This document shows, one piece after another, positions 1 to 6,299 of a DNA stretch of 7,361 nucleotides. The position numbers and the translations under genes are program-made. The stretch is taken from NCBI GenBank assembly GCA_030917225.1, contig JAUPVD010000394.1, forward strand, positions 1-7,361, read 5' to 3'. A model generated the notes under the pieces. The model was not told the origin of the DNA. It saw only the letters and a program-made list of their open reading frames with translations, and searched no databases. This stretch comes from Pseudomonadota bacterium (lineage in GTDB: Bacteria; Pseudomonadota; Gammaproteobacteria; Burkholderiales; Rhodocyclaceae). Each line of letters begins with the position of its first letter. Position 1 is the first letter of the stretch.

Positions 1-1181
1 TTCAAGTTATACGTAGAGCCTCCGATCGGAACATTCACGTTGGCAGCGATGGATGTTGCAGTACCGCCGGAAAAATTAACGTTCAGAGTACCGCTCGGCG
101 CAGAACCCACGACCCCCGTTGAAGACGTCGGCAGCGTAAAACCGGCTAACTGATAGACTGCAGAAATCGTTCCTAGCGCTACCAGATCCGAGCTTGGCGT
201 CGGCATACCAGCGACGTAATGAAACTCTTTGAGCGCCTCCGGCGAACCATACCCCGTCGGGGTCGTACCACCTTCCGTCCACTTACCCCACCCAATGACC
301 CCGTCCATGGAAAAAGAACCGGCGACGCTCGTCGCCTTGTAGTCATAACCACCATAGGAAAAGCTCTGAAGCGCTGAGAACTCGTCGAAAACTACTGGTG
401 TCCCTGTGCCGGTACCGTTAATGACGGCAGAACTCGACTTCGTTCCAGAGTACGAAACGACGTAGTTGCTTCCTGAGACGAGCGGTGATGACACCGGTGA
501 GACCAAGCCACTTTCCTGGCGCGTTTCGTTCGTCGCAAATATAGGCTGGGAATCCGACAGCGGCTGCGCAGGATCAAGCCGCGGCTTGACCTCGCTCCGC
601 TCAATACGCGTACCGGGACCGCTGACGATCGCTGAGGTGCCAGCAGGAACAATCGCACACCCAGCGTTATTGCACACCTCGATCGATCCCTCGCCGGTGG
701 ACACCGCGATGCTGTTTGTCCCAGTGTAGGCGATCGTGAATTCTGTGCCGCGAATACCGATCGTCGCAACCGACGTTGTCACCTTATACGCGCCCTTGTT
801 GGTGCGCCCGACCAAGCCAGAGATAGCCCGCAGCCCACCTTTGAGCAAACTGAAGAATCCTTTTTCCTGCCCATCTTCCTTGCCGGAGAACTGATAGCTG
901 TCGATCTTGAACTCGGAACTCGGTTGTAGAGAAACGAAGCCGCCATCGGAGAAGCGAAGTTGCGCACGGCCACCGTCGCCCGTCACCAATGCTTCGCCGC
1001 TGCCGAGTTCCGCGCCCTTGGCAACCTGACGCTGCACCCCGGCCGGATTCACTGCGGCGACCGAGCCAGCAGCAAAGTCGATCCGCGCCGCCTCTGCCGA
1101 ATAGGAAATTGCCGGGTAAGCGGCAGCGAGTGCGATCAGCAGTGCGTGATTCTTCAGACGAAAAATTGTGTGCATGGGCAT
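1..1181 (-). CDS. Secreted FecR-domain protein with long beta-rich C-terminal region (fecR-2), 3' end outside window
   Basis: The frame is open from an ATG at 1181 to the left edge: 393 codons, with no stop reached. Residues 1 to about 28-31 form a Sec signal peptide (basic RLK, then hydrophobic ALLIALAAAY, then SYSAEA). There is no lipobox Cys, so a soluble periplasmic or secreted protein is expected. A FecR-type domain spans about 35-190, with GRAQLRFSDGGFVSLQP (71-87), LLKGGLRAISGLVG (112-125), VATIGIRGTEF (138-148) and a Cys pair CNNAGC (170-175). From about 230 on the protein becomes Gly/Ser/Thr-rich with alternating hydrophobic residues, including GWGKW (297-301), HYVAGMPTP (321-329) and GTLNVNF (364-370). 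This resembles beta-barrel or TbpB-like cargo domains; that is inference. The ATG at 1181 is chosen because AGAGG (1189-1193) sits 7 bases upstream; the in-frame ATG at 1175 is the alternative. It starts 15 bases after the TPR-barrel gene, so the two are probably co-transcribed. No cytoplasmic or transmembrane anti-sigma part is seen. The FecR domain is a firm call; the function is not known. Confidence 0.85.
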   Translation of the reverse strand, partial: MPMHTIFRLKNHALLIALAAAYPAISYSAEAARIDFAAGSVAAVNPAGVQRQVAKGAELGSGEALVTGDGGRAQLRFSDGGFVSLQPSSEFKIDSYQFSGKEDGQEKGFFSLLKGGLRAISGLVGRTNKGAYKVTTSVATIGIRGTEFTIAYTGTNSIAVSTGEGSIEVCNNAGCAIVPAGTSAIVSGPGTRIERSEVKPRLDPAQPLSDSQPIFATNETRQESGLVSPVSSPLVSGSNYVVSYSGTKSSSAVINGTGTGTPVVFDEFSALQSFSYGGYDYKATSVAGSFSMDGVIGWGKWTEGGTTPTGYGSPEALKEFHYVAGMPTPSSDLVALGTISAVYQLAGFTLPTSSTGVVGSAPSGTLNVNFSGGTATSIAANVNVPIGGSTYNL

Positions 1182-1196
1182 CGTGACACCTCTTTG

Positions 1197-2522
1197 TCAG
1201 AACTCGCGACGAACCGTTACCGAGACAAGCTCCCGGTTGTATTCGTTGAGTTCGGTATTCGACTCGTTGTAGGTCAGGTTCATCTGCGGCGTAACACTCC
1301 ACTCTTTCGTGACATAGTGGGTCGCACCGAGCGAGACTCCGAACTGATTGTCCCGCCGCTTGCTAAGGAAAGAGGGGTCTTCCTTGACGTATTTCCGGTA
1401 CTCGTAGGTCGCCCCGCCAAACAGAACCGTTTGCGAATCGTAGTTCATCCTGCCGCCCACGCGAACACCAAAGCCATCGAACCCCTGCCAACCTACGTGT
1501 CCATGCTGCGCGCGCTCGCCAACGGCATAGCCACTGGAAAAAGCCATAATGCCTTCCCGGTAGAGGTGCGCGAAACTCACGCCACCGACCCAGCGATGCG
1601 CATCACGCACATCCTGATCCGGATATTGAAGATCGGTGTACTGGCCGAAGACGCTCACCTGATTGCGGGCGTCCAAATTTCGCTGCCACTGACCCGTTAT
1701 TCCGGTGTAGTTGCGGAAACGCCCGTCATCAACATAGAAGACGCCGGTTTGCCCCATCAGGGTATAGACGTCCTCCCCTGCTGTCCGGCTGATGCCTAGA
1801 TTCATATCGCCGTTGTAGGTATCGAACTGCTGTTTCGAGAAATTGCCGCGTGAGTTTGCGGAAGCCCCTGCCAGCAGCATGTAGCCGCCACCAATCGGCG
1901 TACGCAGATTGAACCCGGCACCGATAGACCCGAAGCCATCTTCGTTCGCCCTGCTATCCTTGCTCAGTTCGAACGGCAGATTGCCGAATCCGGGGATAGC
2001 GACCGAACTCTTGTTCGGCCCTACGTTCACATTGGTGTCGTAGCCCATCGTCGCTTCAACGTAGCCCGTCAGCGAAGTTGCGTTCTGATCCTCAATACGA
2101 CGAATAGCCTGAATGTAGCGGTCGATGGTCATCGTGACGTCAGCTGGAACGCCCTGCTTCTTCACGGTTTCAAATTCCTGTGCCGCCGTCTGGGTTTCGC
2201 CAAGTGCCAGATAGGCACGGGCAATTTCGGCACGGGCACGGGTATTGTTGGGGTCCATCGCAAGCACGCGCTCCAACGCAAAGACTGCCCGCGTATTCTG
2301 CCCAGCCTCCAAGGCTGCCAGCCCCAGCAGGAAATCGTAGTCGCGATCGCCGGCGCGTGCGGTTTCGGCAGGTTCGAGCAACTGATATGCGTCGGCTCCC
2401 TTGCCGGTTGCCAGCAATGCCTTCGCCTTGTCGGTCAGTTCATCAGCTAACGTGGCAGAGGATTGCAGGGCAAAAGCCGCAATTGCTGCCACCCCTAGTG
2501 CTTTGGCCTTATTGAACTTCAC
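1197..2522 (-). CDS. Outer-membrane beta-barrel protein with N-terminal TPRs, Slam/T11SS-like
   Basis: A complete 441-residue protein. Residues 1-26 are a Sec signal peptide (KFNKAK, hydrophobic core, cleavage after TLA). Residues 28-128 are helical with at least two TPR-like units (about 60-93, including ALERVLAMDPNN, and 94-127, including AEIARAYLALGETQTAAQEFE). From about 150 to the end the sequence alternates polar and hydrophobic residues with many aromatics. It opens with GYDTNVN (160-166), a motif often seen at the start of such barrels, and ends VSVTVRREF; a terminal Phe is the usual BAM signal. A periplasmic TPR domain plus a barrel of about 290 residues (enough for roughly 14 strands) matches the layout of Slam / type XI secretion outer-membrane proteins (DUF560-type barrel), which move TbpB-like or hemophore-like cargo to the surface. 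The start is GTG at 2522, supported by GGGGAG at 2528-2533 with 5 bases of spacing; there is no nearby ATG. The gene lies between two FecR-domain paralogues, its candidate partners. It could instead be another TPR-porin; the family assignment was made by eye. Confidence 0.8.
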   Translation of the reverse strand: MKFNKAKALGVAAIAAFALQSSATLADELTDKAKALLATGKGADAYQLLEPAETARAGDRDYDFLLGLAALEAGQNTRAVFALERVLAMDPNNTRARAEIARAYLALGETQTAAQEFETVKKQGVPADVTMTIDRYIQAIRRIEDQNATSLTGYVEATMGYDTNVNVGPNKSSVAIPGFGNLPFELSKDSRANEDGFGSIGAGFNLRTPIGGGYMLLAGASANSRGNFSKQQFDTYNGDMNLGISRTAGEDVYTLMGQTGVFYVDDGRFRNYTGITGQWQRNLDARNQVSVFGQYTDLQYPDQDVRDAHRWVGGVSFAHLYREGIMAFSSGYAVGERAQHGHVGWQGFDGFGVRVGGRMNYDSQTVLFGGATYEYRKYVKEDPSFLSKRRDNQFGVSLGATHYVTKEWSVTPQMNLTYNESNTELNEYNRELVSVTVRREF

Positions 2523-2551
2523 GACTTCTCCCCAATACCGTCAAATAGGTT

Positions 2552-3307
2552 TTACCGCAAGAAACCCGGGCTGTTTGCCGACGGAGGTGACTGCGGCGAT
2601 TGCTGTGGCACATGTGTTTCCTGCGGCGCTACCGGCGCCGTCATCTGCGCTGGCGGCAACTGCGGCACAGGGTCCGTAGGCGCAATGCGCGACTGGCCGC
2701 TACCGGGCAACAATTTCGGCCGCGAAGTTGCATCCGGCACCACCAGCGTCTGTCCCGGCCCGACCTGCGAACAACCGGCCGTGTTACAAACCTCCACCAG
2801 TCCTACATAGGTCGTTACCGACAACCCATCCGCCCCCATCGTCGAGGCATACTCCGTCCCGCGAATGCCGATGGTGCCAACCGCCGTATCCATGCGGTAC
2901 TGCTCTCGCTTCTGCTTGCCGATCAGGCCGCTGACTGCGCGCAGCGCCCCTTTCAGGAAGCGCATCACAACCATGTCCTCTTCCGCAGCTTGGCCATTCT
3001 GTTCGGAAAAACGAAACTGCTCGACCCGAAATTGCGTTCCCGGCTGCAAGGAAATGGTCGCGCCATCGCGGAAGCGCAACTGCGCCTTGCCGTCTCCGGT
3101 ATCTACCGTTTCTCCTGCCTCCAGGGGAACGCCGCGCTCGGCGCGACGCGTCGAACCATCGACAGCGATGATTCTTGCATTGCCTGTGGCAAAGACTATC
3201 GCTGCGGCCTCCGCCAACGCCTCACCGACAACCCCGAACAGGAGAATTAACGGCAGCAGCCGACGAAAACTCAAACGCCCTGAAAAAGCACCAAAATTCA
3301 TCGCCAA
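2552..3307 (-). CDS. Secreted FecR-domain protein with Pro/Gln-rich tail (fecR-1)
   Basis: A complete 251-residue protein. A Sec signal peptide covers about 1-32 (RLSFRR, then LLPLILLFGVV, with cleavage after ALA); there is no Cys for lipidation. The FecR-type domain spans about 36-190: GKAQLRFRDGATISLQPG (73-90), FLKGALRAVSGLIG (117-130), VGTIGIRGTEY (143-153) and the Cys pair CNTAGC (174-179). The tail from about 195 is rich in Pro, Gln and Ser and is probably unstructured. FecR domains are best known from FecR, which signals to a sigma factor, but this protein has no N-terminal anti-sigma region, no internal transmembrane helix and no sigma-factor neighbour, so it is probably a periplasmic or exported binding or structural protein. 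Reading starts at TTG 3307, because AAGGG (3314-3318) is 6 bases upstream; ATG at 3301 is the alternative but lies 12 bases away. It begins 38 bases after the decarboxylase stop, with no terminator seen between, and ends 29 bases before the TPR-barrel gene. Confidence 0.87.
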   Translation of the reverse strand: MAMNFGAFSGRLSFRRLLPLILLFGVVGEALAEAAAIVFATGNARIIAVDGSTRRAERGVPLEAGETVDTGDGKAQLRFRDGATISLQPGTQFRVEQFRFSEQNGQAAEEDMVVMRFLKGALRAVSGLIGKQKREQYRMDTAVGTIGIRGTEYASTMGADGLSVTTYVGLVEVCNTAGCSQVGPGQTLVVPDATSRPKLLPGSGQSRIAPTDPVPQLPPAQMTAPVAPQETHVPQQSPQSPPSANSPGFLR

Positions 3308-3345
3308 ATCATGCCCTTAAAGCTGCTGTAACACAAGCTGCGCGG

Positions 3346-5571
3346 CTATTTCACGCAATCCACGTAATACCGTCCATCCTCACCCTTTACTAGGCCGTGG
3401 ATATCGGTCTCAAAGCCGGGGAAACGGGCGTTGAAGTCACGGGCAAAGCGCAGATAGTTCATGATCTTGAGATTGAACACTTCGCCCGGAATCAGCAGCG
3501 GAATACCCGGCGGGTAGGGCGTCAGCAGCACGCTGGTGACACGGCCTTCCAGATTGTCGATGGCCACACGCTCGATCTCGCGGTGCGCCATCTTGGCAAA
3601 AGCGTCAGCCGGGCGCATCGCCGGCACCATGTCCGACAGGTACATCTCGGTGGTCAGGCGGGCCACGTCGTTGGCCTTGTACACGTCGTGGATTTGCTGG
3701 CACAGGTCGCGCAGGCCAACCCGCTCGTAGCGCGGGTGCTTCTGGCAGAACTCCGGGAGCACCTTCCACAACGGGTGATTCTTGTCGTAGTCGTCCTTGA
3801 ACTGCTGCAGTTCGGTCACCATCGTGTTCCAGCGACCCTTGGTGATGCCGATGGTGAACATGATGAAGAAGGAGTAGAGGCCGCACTTCTCGACAATGAC
3901 GCCGTGCTCGGCCAGGTACTTGGTGACGATTGCCGCCGGGATGCCGGAATCGGCGAAGTCGCCGCCCACATCGAGGCCCGGCGTGATGATCGTGGCCTTG
4001 ATCGGGTCGAGCATGTTGAAGCCGTCGGCCAGCTGGCCGAAGCCGTGCCAGCGCTCGCCGGGCTTCAGCATCCACGCTTCGCGCTCTTCGATACCTTCTT
4101 CGGACAGATCGTCCGGCCCCCAGACCTTGAACCACCAGTCGGCGCCCCACTCTTCATCAACCTTGCGCATGGCGCGGCGGAAATCGAGCGCCTCGGCAAT
4201 CGACTCCTCAACCAGCGCCGTGCCGCCCGGCTCTTCCATCATCGCCGCCGCCACATCGCAGGAGGCGATGATCGAATACTGCGGCGACGTCGAGGTATGC
4301 ATCAGATAGGCCTCGTTAAACACATCGCGGTCGAGTTTGCGGTCATCGGAGTCCTGCACCAGGATCTGCGAGGCCTGCGACAGGCCAGCCAGCAGCTTGT
4401 GCGTCGATTGCGTCGAGAAAATCATCGACTCCTTGCAGCGCGGACGGTCAGCGCCAATGGCGTGATAGTCGCCGTAGAAATCGTGGAAGGCAGCGTGCGG
4501 CAGCCAGGCTTCGTCGAAGTGCAGGGTGTCGATCTTGCCGTCGAGCATTTCCTTGATTTCCTCGACGTTGTAGAGGATGCCGTCGTACGTGGATTGCGTA
4601 ATGGTCAGCACGCGCGGCTTGGCGTTCTTGTCAGTAGCAAACGGGTTGGCGGCAATTTTTTTCTGGATGTTTTCCCAGGCGAATTCCGACTTCGGGATCG
4701 GGCCGATGATGCCGAAGTTGTTGCGCGTCGGCATCAGGAACACCGGGATCGCGCCGGTCATGATGATCGAATGCAGCACCGACTTGTGGCAGTTGCGGTC
4801 GACGACGACGATGTCGCCCGGCGCCACCGTCGAGTGCCAGACGATCTTATTTGAGGTCGAGGTACCGTTGGTGACGAAGTACAGGTGGTCGCAGTTGAAG
4901 ATGCGCGCCGCATTGCGCTCCGAGGCTGCCACCGGGCCGGTATGGTCGAGCAGTTGGCCGAGTTCCTCGACCGCATTGCAGACGTCGGCGCGCAGCATGT
5001 TCTCGCCGAAGAACTGGTGGAACATCTGGCCTACCGGCGACTTCAGGAAGGCGACGCCGCCCGAGTGACCGGGGCAGTGCCAGGAATACGAACCGTCGGC
5101 GGCGTAATGCACCAGTGCGCGGAAAAACGGCGGTGGCAGCGATTCAAGGTAGGACTTGGCTTCGCGCACCACGTTGCGGGCGATGAACTCCGGCGTGTCC
5201 TCGAACATGTGGATGAAGCCGTGCAGCTCGCGCAGGATGTCGTTCGGGATGTGGCGCGAGGTGCGTGTTTCGCCATGCAGGAAGATCGGGATCTCGGCGT
5301 TCTTGTAGCGGATCTCCTGAACGAAGGCGCGCAGCTCGGCGATGGTTTCCTCGCCCTTGGTCGCCAGCTCCTCGTCATCCACCGACAGGATGAAGACCGA
5401 GGCGCGCGATTGCTGCTGAGCAAATGAGGTCAGGTCGCCATAACTGGTAACGCCCAGCACTTCCAAGCCCTCCTTCTCGATCGCTTCGGCGAGCGCACGA
5501 ATACCGAGACCGGAGGCATTTTCCGAACGGAAGTCCTCGTCGATGATGATGACCGGGAAATGGAAGCGCAT
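3346..5571 (-). CDS. PLP-dependent Orn/Lys/Arg decarboxylase, AdiA-like (probable arginine decarboxylase)
   Basis: A complete 741-residue cytoplasmic enzyme of the prokaryotic fold-type I (group III) decarboxylases, which remove CO2 from a basic amino acid to give a polyamine or diamine (agmatine if the substrate is arginine) and consume a proton. Domains in order: a receiver-like N-terminal wing (about 1-130, FPVIIIDEDF at 5-14), the PLP core (about 150-600) and a C-terminal domain ending DGRYYVDCVK. Key sites: TNGTSTSNK (234-242) for the cofactor phosphate, DRNCHKS (258-264) with His262 likely stacking on PLP, HFDEAW (351-356) with Asp353 on the pyridine nitrogen, and STHKL with Lys392 as the Schiff-base lysine. 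Many blocks match what I recall of E. coli AdiA (GIIGPI, LSQAS, MLDPIKA, YPPGIP, final CVK), and the length is between SpeF (about 730) and AdiA (about 756). Arginine is therefore the favoured substrate, but ornithine or lysine cannot be excluded from the motifs. AAGGA at 5578-5582 precedes the ATG by 6 bases. It lies 71 bases downstream of dcd behind a hairpin region that may affect its expression. Confidence 0.93.
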   Translation of the reverse strand: MRFHFPVIIIDEDFRSENASGLGIRALAEAIEKEGLEVLGVTSYGDLTSFAQQQSRASVFILSVDDEELATKGEETIAELRAFVQEIRYKNAEIPIFLHGETRTSRHIPNDILRELHGFIHMFEDTPEFIARNVVREAKSYLESLPPPFFRALVHYAADGSYSWHCPGHSGGVAFLKSPVGQMFHQFFGENMLRADVCNAVEELGQLLDHTGPVAASERNAARIFNCDHLYFVTNGTSTSNKIVWHSTVAPGDIVVVDRNCHKSVLHSIIMTGAIPVFLMPTRNNFGIIGPIPKSEFAWENIQKKIAANPFATDKNAKPRVLTITQSTYDGILYNVEEIKEMLDGKIDTLHFDEAWLPHAAFHDFYGDYHAIGADRPRCKESMIFSTQSTHKLLAGLSQASQILVQDSDDRKLDRDVFNEAYLMHTSTSPQYSIIASCDVAAAMMEEPGGTALVEESIAEALDFRRAMRKVDEEWGADWWFKVWGPDDLSEEGIEEREAWMLKPGERWHGFGQLADGFNMLDPIKATIITPGLDVGGDFADSGIPAAIVTKYLAEHGVIVEKCGLYSFFIMFTIGITKGRWNTMVTELQQFKDDYDKNHPLWKVLPEFCQKHPRYERVGLRDLCQQIHDVYKANDVARLTTEMYLSDMVPAMRPADAFAKMAHREIERVAIDNLEGRVTSVLLTPYPPGIPLLIPGEVFNLKIMNYLRFARDFNARFPGFETDIHGLVKGEDGRYYVDCVK

Positions 5572-5587
5572 GGCTATTCCTTAAAAG

Positions 5588-5610
5588 ACGGCGACCCGCC
5601 GTAGCGGGTC
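5588..5610 (-). terminator. Overlapping hairpins between dcd and the decarboxylase; weak intrinsic terminator or attenuator
   Basis: Read on the minus strand, GACCCGC-TACG-GCGGGTC (5593-5610) forms a perfect 7-bp stem with a 4-base loop. The shifted pair ACGGCG-GGT-CGCCGT (5588-5602) forms a 6-bp stem with a 3-base loop. They share bases and so cannot coexist. The second stem is followed at once by CTTTTAA (5581-5587), an intrinsic-terminator layout with a short U-run. The decarboxylase ribosome binding site (5578-5582) overlaps the end of that run. It may simply end part of the dcd transcripts; an alternating terminator/antiterminator switch is possible but unproven. Confidence 0.45.
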
Positions 5611-5642
5611 ACAGAATAAGACAGAAAAATTACGCGAAAGCG

Positions 5643-6212
5643 TCAGATCTTCGGCAAGGTCACGCCGACCTGACCTTGGTACTTGCCGCCACGATCCTTG
5701 TACGAGGTCTCGCAGACTTCGTCGGACTCGAAGAACAGCACCTGCGCGCAGCCCTCGCCGGCGTAGATTTTGGCCGGCAGCGGCGTGGTGTTCGAGAACT
5801 CCAGCGTTACGTAGCCTTCCCACTCCGGCTCGAACGGCGTCACGTTCACGATGATGCCGCAACGGGCGTAGGTGCTCTTGCCCAGACAGACGGTGAGCAC
5901 GCTGCGCGGAATGCGGAAGTACTCCATCGTGCGCGCCAGCGCAAAAGAGTTCGGCGGGATGACGCAGTAGCCCTTGCCGGAGACTTCGACAAAGGAGTTC
6001 GGGTCGAAATTCTTCGGATCGACGATGGTCGAATTGATGTTGGTGAACACCTTGAATTCGTCGGCGCAGCGGATGTCGTAGCCGTAGCTCGACGTACCGT
6101 AGGACACGATCTTCTCGCCGTTCGCTTCGCGCACGAGGCCGGGCGAAAACGGCTCGATCATGCCGTGCTCTGCCGCCATGCGGCGGATCCACTTGTCAGA
6201 CTTGATGGACAT
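5643..6212 (-). CDS. dcd: dCTP deaminase
   Basis: A complete 189-residue protein of the dCTP deaminase/dUTPase superfamily. It deaminates dCTP to dUTP and ammonia in the cytoplasm, feeding dTMP synthesis through dUTPase and thymidylate synthase; the family works as a homotrimer. Visible family signatures are the N-terminal [22 protein letters not shown] (41-49), the core block [10 protein letters not shown] (110-119) and TLEFSN (136-141). Glu138 is the expected catalytic residue, the same number as in E. coli Dcd. Ser113 and Arg117 match the active-site Ser and Arg of the family when aligned by motif. The length is normal (about 188-193). The C-terminal segment [19 protein letters not shown] is the usual nucleotide-closing tail. 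The ATG at 6212 has a purine-rich GGTAGGG just upstream. The gene follows mrp after 87 bases that contain a likely promoter, and precedes the decarboxylase by 71 bases. Nothing in the protein looks broken. Confidence 0.96.
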   Translation of the reverse strand: MSIKSDKWIRRMAAEHGMIEPFSPGLVREANGEKIVSYGTSSYGYDIRCADEFKVFTNINSTIVDPKNFDPNSFVEVSGKGYCVIPPNSFALARTMEYFRIPRSVLTVCLGKSTYARCGIIVNVTPFEPEWEGYVTLEFSNTTPLPAKIYAGEGCAQVLFFESDEVCETSYKDRGGKYQGQVGVTLPKI

Positions 6213-6259
6213 CGTCCCTACCCCGGATTCCGTAATGATGCACGTTGATTGAGGCGCGT

Positions 6260-6287
6260 ATTGTACTGGCGTCCGGGGCTGGGGGAA
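6260..6287 (-). promoter_or_regulatory. Candidate sigma-70 promoter for dcd
   Basis: On the minus strand the mrp-dcd gap carries TACAAT (6260-6265), a five-of-six match to the -10 consensus, with TTCCCC (6282-6287) 16 bases upstream as a poor -35. Transcription would begin near 6253 and give a leader of about 40 bases before the dcd ATG. The -10 is good but the -35 is weak, so the site may need an activator or may be fortuitous. Confidence 0.35.
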
Positions 6288-6299
6288 ATACCCGCAAAA

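Noticed and set aside
784..1302. Minus-strand open frame of 172 codons over the start of fecR-2, and similar short minus-strand frames at 392-769 and 76-282
   Set aside because: The competing frame, open from 1181 to the edge, has a signal peptide and a FecR domain matching its paralogue; these are out-of-frame shadows. The real gene has no stop inside the window and so is easy to miss.
960..1799. Plus-strand open frame of 279 codons spanning the end of the TPR-barrel gene and the start of fecR-2
   Set aside because: It crosses the junction of two well-supported minus-strand genes and shows no domain or convincing start; it is an antisense shadow.
2552..3307. Classical FecR iron-dicitrate sensor/anti-sigma regulator
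   Set aside because: There is no anti-sigma N-terminus, no internal transmembrane helix, and no FecI or TonB receptor in the window; only the FecR domain itself is supported.
3320..3345. Possible hairpin (AGCT near both ends) after the decarboxylase stop
   Set aside because: The stem is only about 4 bp, uses a self-complementary tetramer and has no U-run; it is not a credible terminator.
3397..4854. Long open frame (485 codons) on the plus strand, antisense to the decarboxylase
   Set aside because: It lies wholly opposite a gene with clear catalytic motifs. Its product is rich in His, Arg, Val and Asp with no recognisable domain, as expected of the reverse frame of GC-rich coding DNA.
3346..5571. 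Lysine decarboxylase (CadA/LdcC) or ornithine decarboxylase (SpeF) as the specific name
   Set aside because: Sequence blocks look closer to AdiA, but the substrate cannot be fixed by eye, so no gene symbol was given.
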